Origin: Symsagittifera roscoffensis
Lineage: Eukaryota; Xenacoelomorpha; Acoela; Convolutidae
DNA: 64,000 nt
NCBI RefSeq assembly: GCF_963678635.1
Contig: NC_087065.1
Location: 59,360,754 to 59,424,753 of the forward strand
Reading direction: 5' to 3'
In this document: piece after piece, positions 49,305-59,610 of the stretch
How positions within the stretch are numbered: position 1 is the stretch's first letter
How the letters are laid out: every line of letters begins with the position of its first letter
Notes under the pieces: model-generated
What the model saw: only the letters and a program-made list of their open reading frames with translations
The model's database searches: none
What the model was told of the DNA's origin: nothing
Program-made: the position numbers and the translations under genes

Positions 49305-49550
49305 TTATTCTGGATTTGAAACTGCTCCCCTAACATACGACGCGGAAGGCATTGCTGTCGGAATATCCCAGTACGCTTCGCGCTCTGCATAATCACGAAA
49401 ACATCCCTCCTGATTTTCATACAGCGGCATTGACTCGCAGTCATACGCGAAGAGAATTTTTCTTGGAGATTGCTCGAGCGAGGTTGTGTCGTTTATCTCC
49501 GTCTTTTCTAATGCCGGATAGCTCTCCTGAATAGTGCAACTATCGTACAT
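49305..49550 (-). CDS. Unrecognised ORF of 81 codons in the Polinton region
   Basis: It starts at ATG (MYDSCTIQESYPALEKTEIN) and ends VRGAVSNPE. Composition is acidic and balanced, unlike the spacer. It contains KILFAYDCESM, which faintly resembles an exonuclease motif I (aromatic-D-x-E), but no other polymerase feature accompanies it. It lies on the polB strand about 1.4 kb upstream. It may be a short accessory gene or a remnant. Confidence 0.35.
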   Translation of the reverse strand: MYDSCTIQESYPALEKTEINDTTSLEQSPRKILFAYDCESMPLYENQEGCFRDYAEREAYWDIPTAMPSASYVRGAVSNPE

Positions 49551-50412
49551 TCGTTTTTGATTATGTTGAAGGAGATCGGTAGCATGATATGACTTTTTGT
49601 AGTCTATTCCTCGTTTTGATTACCGTCGTTTTTTCGGGGAGCCAAGGCATTGAACGGACTTGCTGTAGACGGAGAGACTCTCTCTTTCTGTGGATGGATG
49701 ACTGCAATCTACTCTCTCGTGTATGTTTGGTAGATAATTGTTCTTTCTCGATCAGACACTGAGATTATTTGTAAAGGAGTAGTCATGACTTGAAGATGTT
49801 TAAAGTTTTGTTAAAATAAAATGACTGAACTACCAAAATGAAATTGAGAAAATGAAAAGTATGAAAAATTTATTAATGAGAAAGAGATAAGGAAAGGGTG
49901 GCATGGTTCAATTAGGTCAAAACTAATAACTTTTTAGACGAGGCTATCAAATTTTATTCATTCTTTTACGCATGACGCCTGAGGTCATGTTAGGATTGAA
50001 TGTGAAAACCCAATTTTTTAGATTTATGTGATAGCTTTATTATAGTGGCTACGGGCGAAAGCACTCAAAATCAAGTTTTCTTGATAGTTTGCCAGACATT
50101 CTTTGTCATGCTGTTAGAATTTCATTATCATGATTCATAGCAGTCATTAAAATAACCGTCACAATAAAAAACACTGGAAGATTTTTTAGAGTATAGCCGG
50201 GGGATAAAGTAACTAAATACCCATTTAAAAGGAAGTTTATCGTTAAAGAAGTTATATCCTTGGTGATTAAGTTTTATCAATATGGCTTAAGGCGCTCGTA
50301 AAAGTTATCACCTAAGTTTTTACTTTGGGAGTGCATGATATGTCTCGTATACTGTGAACAGTCATTCTTCAACGTTCCACACTAAAAACCAGTTCGTTGT
50401 TATTCATTTATA
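49551..50412. other. Spacer without recognised features
   Basis: I see no protein-like frame or repeat here. Confidence 0.45.
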
Positions 50413-50748
50413 ATGTACGCTTCTCTTAAAACGGATGTTGACTATTTCGATGATTTTAGGTATATATCTTTGAATGATAAACGTTTAGTTAGAGTCGGTG
50501 CAAAAATATTCGCACAGACCGGTACTTACATAACTATCAAATTGTACAAAAAAGACGAAGAGGGAACCTTGTCAAATGGTGAATTCGAGTCCTTGGCGGA
50601 CAATTATACAAAAATCAAAAGATTGACGAAAGCAAAAAACTGCGACGTGACTGAAAAACTTAGAAAAAAGCGAAACAAATCTTAAAAATCTTCAGGCTCT
50701 GAAAAGGAATGCGAAAGTGAAAACGATGATAACTGTCGGGTTGTGTAA
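50413..50748 (+). pseudogene. Unrecognised plus-strand ORF in the Polinton region, interrupted
   Basis: It starts MYASLKTDVDYFDDFRYISL and runs 90 codons to TAA at 50683-50685. In the same frame another 20 acidic codons (KSSGSEKECESENDD) continue to a second stop near 50746, so the first stop may be a mutation. It contains VGAKIFAQTGTYITIKLYKK, a beta-rich looking segment, and a basic tail. It is opposite in strand to polB and the virion genes, between the two. No family recognised; it may be an element-encoded accessory gene. Confidence 0.5.
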
Positions 50749-50785
50749 CATTATTAACTTGTTATTCTATTGAAACTTCAAAGCA

Positions 50786-51355
50786 ATGGTTAAAGCAATG
50801 TATAAGCAATCCCCTGATTATTTCAAACAGTTCAGTAAAAATTACAAGTTTTCCATCCTGAATAATGAATCCAACTTTTCAGGTTTCGCTTCAAAAGCAA
50901 ATTTTGCGGTATCCTCCCATTCGAATATATTAGATTTTTGCAATCATTCGATTGACAACGAAAAACATTATCATGTGCTGGTCGAAATCACAAAAGAGTC
51001 TACCGATTTACTTAACAAGATGACTTCAAAAGCCTTCGTCGTTCCTTGTCTTCTCTCTACATTCAAATAATGAATTTTGGGTTGCTCCAACTATGAATTG
51101 TCTGGCCCTCTGATGGAAAAACTGAAAAGCGCTGTGAATTATAACTCCATCAACAACCTAGATGTTAGTGGTGATCCAGTTCGCAGACGATTGCCTCAAG
51201 TTTGCTTCGGCTCGCAGACTAAATCTGTTCAAACTCAAACTGACCTGATTACTAACGTAACAATTGAACGCTTTACTAAAATTTTGAATGGTGAAAATGC
51301 TGCTGAGTTTTCCAGATTAATTGACATAATTTTAAGTGGATTGTATGGAAATTGA
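50786..51355 (+). pseudogene. Second plus-strand ORF in the Polinton region, interrupted by TAA TGA
   Basis: It starts MVKAMYKQSPDYFKQFSKNY. The frame is open to 51070, meets TAA then TGA, and continues in the same frame to 51355 with VRRRLPQVCFGSQTKSVQTQ and SRLIDIILSGLYGN. Both halves have similar balanced composition, which suggests one gene with two adjacent stops, or two short genes. It follows 50413-50748 on the same strand after about 40 nt. No family recognised. Confidence 0.5.
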
Positions 51356-51459
51356 TTCAAACACTTTGTTTGTGAAATTTATCATGTAGAAGAAATTCAA
51401 GTTTTAAATATTGGTTTTCTTTCGCTCTCTTGTATATCAAAAAAAATGTTACTACACAA

Positions 51460-51545
51460 GCGGGAAGCGTTCCCGTGGAGCGTAGCGACGAGCAACGCCG
51501 GGTTAGCTATTGCCCGCTAAACCAAGTAGTCATGCCTTAATATTT
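51460..51545. other. GC-rich island beside the array
   Basis: An unusually GC-rich 85 bp (aagcgggaagcgttcccgtg ... gcaacgccgggttagc ... attgcccgctaaacc) in AT-rich DNA, with partial self-complementarity (agcggg / cccgct). It might be the end of another mobile element. It is not coding and does not fold as a tRNA. Confidence 0.4.
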
Positions 51546-51682
51546 CGAAGGACTTGATATGAAATTTTTCGCGGTTCACTTAAACTTGTAGAAAAAGAAA
51601 ATCTGTTGTAGATAAGAAGGAATTTAAAAAATGAGTTTAAAAATTTTACAAAAACATCAATAAAATAGTTTAGAATAACATA

Positions 51683-51975
51683 TGTTTAGCAAATCTTATC
51701 AAATCATAATCATTAAGTTTGAAACCTATCGGAAATCTATTTGTAATTATAACATGAGCAACATAAATACAATAAACGCATAACACTGAATCAGCTGATT
51801 GTATTGGTTTTTTCATCAGTAATTGATTTCCCTCGTGAATTGTACGTCGCATATTCTTGTACACGGGGAGATAATCATATAATCTTTTACCTAGAGGATC
51901 TGCAAAGAATATCTGTCCGCCAGTTTGAGCAAAAATGCAACCAGTGGGTTCCAGGTTGATCCGATGGTGACGCAT
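51683..51975 (-). pseudogene. Adenain-like cysteine protease fragment, unit 1
   Basis: The frame starts MRHHRINLEPTG and contains FADPLG and IQSADSVLCVYCIYVAHVII. The Gln and Cys seven residues apart (IQ...C) match the oxyanion Gln and nucleophile Cys spacing of adenovirus protease and its Polinton relatives. The usual Gly after the Cys is Val here. The N-terminal domain is missing, and in this unit the C-terminus is cut by the array boundary. Confidence 0.6.
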
Positions 51976-51992
51976 TCATAATCATGAACGTA

Positions 51993-53044
51993 TTATCTTT
52001 TTTCAGTATTGTAATAAATTATTTTATTGTCTGACGTTAAGATGGGAGTTCCGGCAACGGGTAGGCCGTTTCTGTACACAATGATCTCATTCAACCCAAA
52101 CTTCTGGTAATGAAAAGGGTTTGTCCTATTAGTACCCAAATATGCTTCATTTATGCTCATTGCTACTATCATTGTTCGAACAGGTTCTTTTGCAAAAACA
52201 TCCTCTTGTCGCCAGCTTTGTACTCCTGCAGTTGCGAGAAAACGTTTATGGTACTACTTCGGTGAAATTGTAAATTGCCGGCTTCTTCAACAAAGCTTTT
52301 TTTATTGATGAGAGAACATAGTCAGTCACAGTCATCTTTCTGACATAGAGATTAGCTTCGATTATTTGAATCTTGTAGTGTTTAGCTGCATCTTCAGATA
52401 TGACAACAAAATCGTTAGGAGAACGTCTAAGAGACATTCTAATTGTCACACCGCTAAGTAGGTGCTTGTCACACGATAAGAAGTCGCAAGCAATTTTACC
52501 AAATAGCTTCAGCTCGTTCGAGGCCGCAACGAGACCTTTACGCTCCGTAACATCCTCAGCTCTCCTTCCATTACCGTCAATAGCTGATGAGTTTTCTTCA
52601 TAATAATAAAAAATATTAAAGAGTTTTCTTGGCATCATTACCCTATGATAACTCGGTCTCAATAAAGCTTTTCTGGGCAAAATTAGCGTTGGTAGTTGTT
52701 ATTTTCTCACCATTCAGCGACAGTGTACACTCAGAAAATAATGAAGATAGAGGATTGTTAACAAAATACGGCGTATCTCTGTTTGCCGCTTCTGTAGCAT
52801 GTGTTCGAAGCACGTTTCCATTGTTTCGAACAATTCGTGCAACTATTTCCAAATGAGTTCGTTGAAGATCGATGAAATTATTTCTGTCGCCGAAAACTTC
52901 AAACTCGAGCATAGGACCATCAGGAGAGTAGGAAGGTCCAATTTTTTGGGTGAATGCGTTTTCAAAAGTGACAAGTAAAGGCGGTTTTCCAAATAAGTCT
53001 AGCGAGTTGTGAGTTGCTTCACTCGGGATTAAATTAGAAATCAT
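51993..53044 (-). pseudogene. Major-capsid-like protein (F54H12.2-like), frame-broken, unit 1
   Basis: Three successive frames give one protein: 53044-52643 (starts MISNLIPSEATHNSLDLF; LQRTHLEIVARIVRNNG), 52680-52246 (HLLSGVTIRMSLRRSPNDF; YKIQIIEANLYVRKM), and about 52245-51993 (NPFHYQKFGLNEIIVYRNG). This order matches the widespread invertebrate F54H12.2-like family tied to Polinton capsids. The first two frames overlap by 38 nt and each change is +1. The C-terminal part expected for the family is missing before the protease begins. Confidence 0.65.
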
Positions 53045-53243
53045 TTTTAACCCTTGTAAAAAAATTGGAGCGACTTCTCTGTGCAGTTCGTTTTCTGGGA
53101 ATGACGCGTCTTGTTTTTCTTTTCACCACCTTTGTTCTTTTTTTGCATGACTTCTTTGAGATCTACTTCCTCCTCCTATTTGCTTTTGGATGGTTTTTCT
53201 GACCGTGCTTCTGAGTGTCTGCTTCGGGCTTTTTCTTTTTGTT

Positions 53244-53555
53244 TCAACTTCCATCAGTTCTGGAGCTGTCTGAAGAAGTAGTTCTTTTCCGACCTTTTTT
53301 TGCTGCTGGTATCATAAATTTTCGAGCCAATGGAAGTGCCACTCTTCCTATTCCCAAGGCTAATGCACCGAAGCCACTGCCTCGTTGTCTATAATGCCCC
53401 GAGAAATGTGGTAGGTTTGGACTACTTTTTCCCTGCCAAGCGGGGAATGTTGCACGTGTTCTTGAGGGCCCGGGTTCTCGTTTCTCTTGAGCGTTAAAAG
53501 ACGCTGACTGAACCGCGTGTTTGGCATTTCGATTTATTACCAGCTTTTCATTCAA
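53244..53555 (-). CDS. Chimeric 103-residue ORF made by deletion, unit 1
   Basis: The N-terminus is that of the basic ORF at 59932 (MNEKLVINRNAKHAVQSASF). After residue 47 the frame passes into the glycine-rich/basic core-type protein (HYRQRGSGFGALALGIGRVA; tail KKGRKRTTSSDSSRTDGS). The junction is at aggtttg, which flanks the missing 2.04 kb in long units. The fusion is in frame. Whether it is expressed is unknown. Confidence 0.7.
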   Translation of the reverse strand: MNEKLVINRNAKHAVQSASFNAQEKREPGPSRTRATFPAWQGKSSPNLPHFSGHYRQRGSGFGALALGIGRVALPLARKFMIPAAKKGRKRTTSSDSSRTDGS

Positions 53556-53675
53556 GTTGAGAGCAGTTAAAATGATAATGAACGCCGGATTATGTAGTTT
53601 TTTGTTGCTTGTTGTATGTTGTATAAAAATACTGCAACTTTAAATCCTGTTGGTACTTTATCCACATATATCACC

Positions 53676-54143
53676 TCATTGTCGTGATTTATGGTTACCC
53701 TTTCTGATTTTTTTTATGATTTCAAGAATGGTTTCTGCTCTAATAAATTTTTTTCCCTCTAAAACCTGTAACTGTCCCAAAATAGTTTCGGTCTGACTAT
53801 CGTTTTTCTCTTCTAATATTTCATCTTTATCACGTTCGACCTTTACTTCTTGTTTAGCAAATCTTATCAAATCATAATCATTAAGTTTGAAACCTATCGG
53901 AAATCTATTTGTAATTATAACATGAGCAACATAAATACAATAAACGCATAACACTGAATCAGCTGATTGTATTGGTTTTTTCATCAGTAATTGATTTCCC
54001 TCGTGAATTGTACGTCGCATATTCTTGTACACGAGGAGATAATCATATAATCTTTTACCTAGAGGATCTGCAAAGAATATCTGTCCGCCAGTTTGAGCAA
54101 AAATGCAACCAGTGGGTTCCAGGTTGATCCGATGGTGACGCAT
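53676..54143 (-). CDS. Adenain-like cysteine protease, C-terminal domain, unit 2 (longest frame)
   Basis: An uninterrupted 155-codon frame: protease C-terminal domain (FADPLG; IQSADSVLCVYCIY) followed by a charged extension (RDKDEILEEKNDSQTETILG ... KIRKGNHKSRQ). The frame crosses the unit boundary at 53851. An in-frame stop precedes its ATG, and no N-terminal protease domain is found, so activity is unlikely. This copy lacks the one-base deletion seen in the next two. Confidence 0.6.
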   Translation of the reverse strand: MRHHRINLEPTGCIFAQTGGQIFFADPLGKRLYDYLLVYKNMRRTIHEGNQLLMKKPIQSADSVLCVYCIYVAHVIITNRFPIGFKLNDYDLIRFAKQEVKVERDKDEILEEKNDSQTETILGQLQVLEGKKFIRAETILEIIKKIRKGNHKSRQ

Positions 54144-54160
54144 TCATAATCATGAACGTA

Positions 54161-55212
54161 TTATCTTTTTTCAGTATTGTAATAAATTCTTTTATTGTCT
54201 GACGTTAAGATGGGAGTTCCGGCAACGGGTAGGCCGTTTCTGTACACAATGATCTCATTCAACCCAAACTTCTGGTAATGAAAAGGGTTTGTCCTATTAG
54301 TACCCAAATATGCTTCATTTATGCTCATTGCTACTATCATTGTTCGAACAGGTTCTTTTGCAAAAACATCCTCTTGTCGCCAGCTTTGTACTCCTGCAGT
54401 TGCGAGAAAACGTTTATGGTACTACTTCGGTGAAATTGTAAATTGCCGGCTTCTTCAACAAAGCTTTTTTTATTGATGAGAGAACATAGTCAGTCACAGT
54501 CATCTTTCTGACATAGAGATTAGCTTCGATTATTTGAATCTTGTAGTGTTTAGCTGCATCTTCAGATATGACAACAAAATCGTTAGGAGAACGTCTAAGA
54601 GACATTCTAATTGTCACACCGCTAAGTAGGTGCTTGTCACACGATAAGAAGTCGCAAGCAATTTTACCAAATAGCTTCAGCTCGTTCGAGGCCGCAACGA
54701 GACCTTTACGCTCCGTAACATCCTCAGCTCTCCTTCCATTACCGTCAATAGCTGATGAGTTTTCTTCATAATAATAAAAAATATTAAAGAGTTTTCTTGG
54801 CATCATTACCCTATGATAACTCGGTCTCAATAAAGCTTTTCTGGGCAAAATTAGCGTTGGTAGTTGTTATTTTCTCACCATTCAGCGACAGTGTACACTC
54901 AGAAAATAATGAAGATAGAGGATTGTTAACAAAATACGGCGTATCTCTGTTTGCCGCTTCTGTAGCATGTGTTCGAAGCACGTTTCCATTGTTTCGAACA
55001 ATTCGTGCAACTATTTCCAAATGAGTTCGTTGAAGATCGATGAAATTATTTCTGTCGCCGAAAACTTCAAACTCGAGCATAGGACCATCAGGAGAGTAGG
55101 AAGGTCCAATTTTTTGGGTGAATGCGTTTTCAAAAGTGACAAGTAAAGGCGGTTTTCCAAATAAGTCTAGCGAGTTGTGAGTTGCTTCACTCGGGATTAA
55201 ATTAGAAATCAT
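54161..55212 (-). pseudogene. Major-capsid-like protein, frame-broken, unit 2
   Basis: Same three-frame structure as in unit 1: 55212-54811, 54848-54414, then to 54161. The break points are identical, so they predate the duplication. Confidence 0.65.
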
Positions 55213-55411
55213 TTTTAACCCTTGTAAAAAAATTGGAGCGACTTCTCTGTGCAGTTCGTTTTCTGGGAATGACGCGTCTTGTTTTTCTTTTCACCACCTT
55301 TGTTCTTTTTTTGCATGACTTCTTTGAGATCTACTTCCTCCTCCTATTTGCTTTTGGATGGTTTTTCTGACCGTGCTTCTGAGTGTCTGCTTCGGGCTTT
55401 TTCTTTTTGTT

Positions 55412-55723
55412 TCAACTTCCATCAGTTCTGGAGCTGTCTGAAGAAGTAGTTCTTTTCCGACCTTTTTTTGCTGCTGGTATCATAAATTTTCGAGCCAATG
55501 GAAGTGCCACTCTTCCTATTCCCAAGGCTAATGCACCGAAGCCACTGCCTCGTTGTCTATAATGCCCCGAGAAATGTGGTAGGTTTGGACTACTTTTTCC
55601 CTGCCAAGCGGGGAATGTTGCACGTGTTCTTGAGGGCCCGGGTTCTCGTTTCTCTTGAGCGTTAAAAGACGCTGACTGAACCGCGTGTTTGGCATTTCGA
55701 TTTATTACCAGCTTTTCATTCAA
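55412..55723 (-). CDS. Chimeric 103-residue ORF, unit 2
   Basis: Identical in translation to the ORF at 53244-53555. Confidence 0.7.
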   Translation of the reverse strand: MNEKLVINRNAKHAVQSASFNAQEKREPGPSRTRATFPAWQGKSSPNLPHFSGHYRQRGSGFGALALGIGRVALPLARKFMIPAAKKGRKRTTSSDSSRTDGS

Positions 55724-55843
55724 GTTGAGAGCAGTTAAAATGATAATGAACGCCGGATTATGTAGTTTTTTGTTGCTTGTTGTATGTTGTATAAAAATAC
55801 TGCAACTTTAAATCCTGTTGGTACTTTATCCACATATATCACC

Positions 55844-56310
55844 TCATTGTCGTGATTTATGGTTACCCTTTCTGATTTTTTTTATGATTTCAAGAATGGT
55901 TTCTGCTCTAATAAATTTTTTTCCCTCTAAAACCTGTAACTGTCCCAAAATAGTTTCGGTCTGACTATCGTTTTTCTCTTCTAATATTTCATCTTTATCA
56001 CGTTCGACCTTTACTTCTTGTTTAGCAAATCTTATCAAATCATAATCATTAACTTGAAACCTATTGGAAATCTATTTGTAATTATAACATGAGCAACATA
56101 AATACAATAAACGCATAACACTGAATCAGCTGATTGTATTGGTTTTTTCATCAGTAATTGATTTCCCTCGTGAATTGTACGTCGCATATTCTTGTACACG
56201 AGGAGATAATCATATAATCTTTTACCTAGAGGATCTGCAAAGAATATCTGTCCGCCAGTTTGAGCAAAAATGCAACCAGTGGGTTCCAGGTTGATCCGAT
56301 GGTGACGCAT
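55844..56310 (-). pseudogene. Adenain-like protease fragment, frameshifted, unit 2/3 boundary
   Basis: As the unit-2 protease, but one base is missing near 56052 (aacttgaaacc instead of aagtttgaaacc). The frame splits into 56310-56035 and 56038-55844. The same deletion is at 60260. Confidence 0.6.
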
Positions 56311-56327
56311 TCAAAATCATGAACGTA

Positions 56328-57379
56328 TTATCTTTTTTCAGTATTGTAATAAATTCTTTTATTGTCTGACGTTAAGATGGGAGTTCCAGCAACGGGTAGG
56401 CCGTTTCTGTACACAATGATCTCATTCAACCCAAACTTCTGGTAATGAAAAGGGTTTGTCCTATTAGTACCCAAATATGCTTCATTTATGCTCATTGCTA
56501 CTATCATTGTTCGAACAGGTTCTTTTGCAAAAACATCCTCTTGTCGCCAGCTTTGTACTCCTGCAGTTGCGAGAAAACGTTTATGGTACTACTTCGGTGA
56601 AATTGTAAATTGCCGGCTTCTTCAACAAAGTTTTTTCTATTGATGAGAGAACATAGTCAGTCACAGTCATCTTTCTGACATAGAGATTAGCTTCGATTAT
56701 TTGAATCTTGTAGTGTTTAGCTGCATCTTCAGATATGACAACAAAATCGTTAGGAGAACGTCTAAGAGACATTCTAATTGTCACACCGCTAAGTAGGTGC
56801 TTGTCACACGATAAGGAGTCGCAAGCAATTTTACCAAATAGCCTCAGCTCGTTCGAGGCCGCAACGAGACCTTTACGCTCCGTAACATCCTCAGGTCTCC
56901 TTCCATTACCGTCAATAGCTGATGAGTTTTCTTCATAATAATAAGAAATAATAAAGAGTTTTCTTGGCATCATTACCCTATGATAACTCGGTCTCAATAA
57001 AGCTTTTATGGGCAAAATTAGCGTTGGTAGTTGTTATTTTCTCACCATTCAGCGACAGTGTACACTCAGAAAATAATGAAGATAGAGGATTGTTAACAAA
57101 ATACGGCGTATCTCTGTTTGCCGCTTCTGCAGCATGTGTTCGAAGCACGTTTCCATTGTTTCGAACAATTCGTGCAACTATTTCCAAATGAGTTCGTTGA
57201 AGATCGATGAAATTATTTCTGTCGCCGAAAACTTCAAACTCGAGCATAGGAGCATCAGGAGAGTAGGAAGGTCCAATTTTTTGGGTGAATGCGTTTTCAA
57301 AAGTGACAAGTAAAGGCGGTTTTCCAAATAAGTCTAGCGAGTTGTGAGTTGCTTCACTCGGGATTAAATTAGAAATCAT
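56328..57379 (-). pseudogene. Major-capsid-like protein, frame-broken, unit 3
   Basis: Frames 57379-56978, 57015-56581, then to 56328. It has a few replacements relative to units 1-2 (for example SPDG to SPDA) but the same two frame changes. Confidence 0.65.
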
Positions 57380-57381
57380 TT

Positions 57382-57588
57382 TTAACCCTTGTAAAAAAAT
57401 CGGAGCGACTTCTCTGTGCAGTCCGTTTTCTGGGAATGACGCGTCTTGTTTTTCTTTTCACCACCTTTGTTTTTTTTTGCATGACTTCTTTGAGATCTAC
57501 TTCCTCCTCCTACTTGCTCTTTGATGGTTTTTCTGACCGTGCTTCTGAGTGTCTGCTTCGGGCTTTTTCTTTTTGTTTCAACTTCCAT
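57382..57588 (-). CDS. Small Lys/Arg-rich ORF, unit 3
   Basis: Starts MEVETKRKSPKQTLRSTVRK and is strongly basic (GGEKKNKTRHSQK). It overlaps the end of the core-type ORF by 11 nt in another frame and stops 3 nt before the capsid start. It may be the displaced basic C-terminus of the core-type protein or a separate DNA-condensing peptide. Confidence 0.45.
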   Translation of the reverse strand: MEVETKRKSPKQTLRSTVRKTIKEQVGGGSRSQRSHAKKNKGGEKKNKTRHSQKTDCTEKSLRFFYKG

Positions 57589-57787
57589 CAGTTCTGGAGC
57601 TGTCTGAAGAAGTAGTTCTTTTCCGACCTTTTTTTGCTGCTGGTATCATAAATTTTCGAGCCAATGGAAGTGCCACTCTTCCTATTCCCAAGGCTATTGC
57701 ACCGAAGCCACTGCCTCGTTGTCTATAATGCCCCGAGAAATGTGGTAGGTTTGCTTGGTTGTGGTAATATGAATCCATATTGATCAA
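57578..57787 (-). CDS. Glycine-rich/basic core-type protein, unit 3
   Basis: 69 codons, MINMDSYYHNQANLPHF, then HYRQRGSGFGAIALGIGRVA, an amphipathic hydrophobic stretch, and a KKGRKRTTSSDSS tail. A G-x-G plus hydrophobic helix followed by basic residues resembles the small virion core or membrane-active proteins seen next to capsid genes in Polintons and adenoviruses. That assignment is by position and composition only. Confidence 0.5.
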   Translation of the reverse strand: MINMDSYYHNQANLPHFSGHYRQRGSGFGAIALGIGRVALPLARKFMIPAAKKGRKRTTSSDSSRTDGS

Positions 57788-58681
57788 TTGCTAAACTTTT
57801 GAAATTTCAAAGTCAGAACAACTTTTCCCCCTCCAGCGAAAGGAACAAGTCCTCCAGTTTCTGTGCGCAAGTTCACAGAAATATTAGAATTATTGTTGAC
57901 CAAAAGTTTTTTGAAATCCAAATTACTAAACACTTTACGATGCTTCGGTTCAATTGTACATGCGTAACCGTTTTTCACTCGGCGATTTGTATCAATGACT
58001 CGTAAAAGGGGTGCTTTTGTGTCTCCTACTATTTGATAATGAATTATGTCAAGGTAAATAAACATAAGCTGAGTACCAGCACATACATCAACAGGATAGT
58101 CAGCAACAAGATCTTGGGTAGTGAATGTGCTATGTTTCGAGCTTCCTTGTTTGTAACCTATATGATAACCAGTTCCATCTGTGACGCCTTTGAATCCAAG
58201 TAGACTAGGAATTTGCGGGCTTGAAAAAGTTATAATGCAGCCATAATGAAAGATGTTTGGTTATTGGATCTATTACGTAATCCAATTTCTCTAATTCTGT
58301 CTATCGACGAATTTCATCCAGTATTTGTTCAATGCTCGTATCCTCTCCTTTAGTTAGTTTCGCTGTTTCTCCAAGGTAAGGCCTGGAGATCTTGTCTTTC
58401 TCAACTTTCAGGCTTGCTATAACCTTGTAGAACACAATGTTGTTGTCTTTTTTGTAGTACACATTGTTGTTGTCAGTTACGTTGTTTATCTGAGTGGGGA
58501 AGGTAATTTCTGTAACTGCTACTCGCCATTCACCTTGCAAATTTATTTCTTCACTCAGGAGATTTTTAAAAAGGGCCTGTGTATTATCTTTAAAAACGTT
58601 CCTTGATGCCGATGAAACTAGGGTAATTGTGAAGGAAGGGGGAACGTTGTGGGTGAAAAGGCTGGAAGTGCCCTCAGTCAT
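57784..58681 (-). pseudogene. Probable minor capsid protein, broken, unit 3
   Basis: The N-terminal frame 58681-58301 contains PSFTITLVSSASRNVFKDN and NLQGEWRVAVTEITFPTQI, a pattern (fibre-like beta start, then L-x-G-x-W-x-V-a-l-x-E-I-x-x-P) found in a family that accompanies the F54H12.2-like capsid in invertebrate Polintons. The C-terminal frame 58065-57784 has MFIYLDIIHYQIVGDTKAPL and GGLVPFAGGGKVVLTLKF, the family's tail. Between them lie an in-frame TAG at 58301 and a frame change near 58250. The minor capsid role is inferred from context. Confidence 0.55.
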
Positions 58682-58687
58682 GACTGC

Positions 58688-59610
58688 TTACGATTTCTCC
58701 TTCTCCAAAACACGAATTACGTCAGACTCGTAAAATTTTCCCTCAATCGGTTCTTTGTTAGAATCAATCAAATTGTATGTTGGGGATTTCGTGTTGGTAT
58801 GTCAAAAACTTCAAACACTTCATCGCTGAACGATAGTTTGTAACCCTTGCGAAATGGTATGTCTAATTTGGCAAGTCTAACATAATCACCAACATAAAGC
58901 TTTGGACGTCGAACTAATTTTAATGACTCTTCTGCTCCTAATGAAATCAGGCGAGGAACATCTTTTTTAGTTACTTAATTTGGTGCAAGATTTGTGACAC
59001 GATTTGTTCTCGTATTAATTGCATTGACAAAATCTTGCAATTTGTCAATGTATGAGTAAGTCCATTTATCCTCCAAGTACTTATAAATAAGATTTTTCAA
59101 GGAACGGATGTTTCTCTCAGCGAATGCAGACTTTTTCTCGCTCTCTGTGCTAAATGTGTTTATGCCTTTCTTTTTACATAATGCTTCGAAGGACCCTTTA
59201 AACTCTGTGCCCTTGTCCACCCATACTTTTTTCGGTTGTTTTGTCTTGATCATTAGTTTGAACGCTACTGCTGTTGTAGTAGCACACTTTGATTTCAAGG
59301 GTTGTACTCTGAGATAGCGGGACATGCAGTCATTTTCAACCAGCAGATACTTAACATCATGGTTGTACTGGGCAAGTTTATCAACAAAGGCCAGATCTAA
59401 TGACCAGATTTCGTCGATATCGTAAACTATGACCTTGAGTCGCGGCGTTTTTCGGATCACAGTTCGATATTTCGTGTAAGCAGGTTCAGTATGAAGGAAA
59501 TGTTTAACTTTCTTTTGCGGCAAATTGGTTGCTTTTATCAAGTTGTTCACACTACCAAATAACGCGAGACCTTTGTCACTGTATTTAGTTTTCAACAGTT
59601 TTTCTTCCAT
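58688..59610 (-). pseudogene. Polinton-type (retroviral-like DDE) integrase, broken, unit 3
   Basis: Would catalyse element insertion. The 211-codon frame starts MEEKLLKTKYSDKG. Catalytic-core candidates are D72 (IWSLDLA), D132 (VWVDKGTEF) and E165 (SAFAERNIRS). After the TAA at 58975 the C-terminal domain typical of these integrases continues in the same frame (VRRPKLYVGDYVRLAKLD, then FRKGYKLSFSDEVFEVFD), then a frame change near 58780 precedes the tail. So there is one nonsense change plus one frameshift. The start overlaps the upstream basic ORF by 26 nt. Confidence 0.85.

Larger units (their letters stand above)
51683..53850 (-). repeat. Array unit 1 (short, 2,168 bp)
   Basis: Homology to unit 2 begins at tgtttagcaaatc (51683). 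The flank on its left is unrelated, so the protease gene here has lost its C-terminal extension. It carries the deletion junction at 53413-53419. Confidence 0.93.
53851..56018 (-). repeat. Array unit 2 (short, 2,168 bp)
   Basis: Nearly identical to unit 1, head to tail, with the same deletion junction (55581-55587). Confidence 0.95.

Noticed and set aside
52400-52856. Plus-strand ORFs of 67 and 75 codons repeated in every array unit
   Set aside because: They recur only because the array repeats. They lie antisense to the capsid-like gene and show no independent support.
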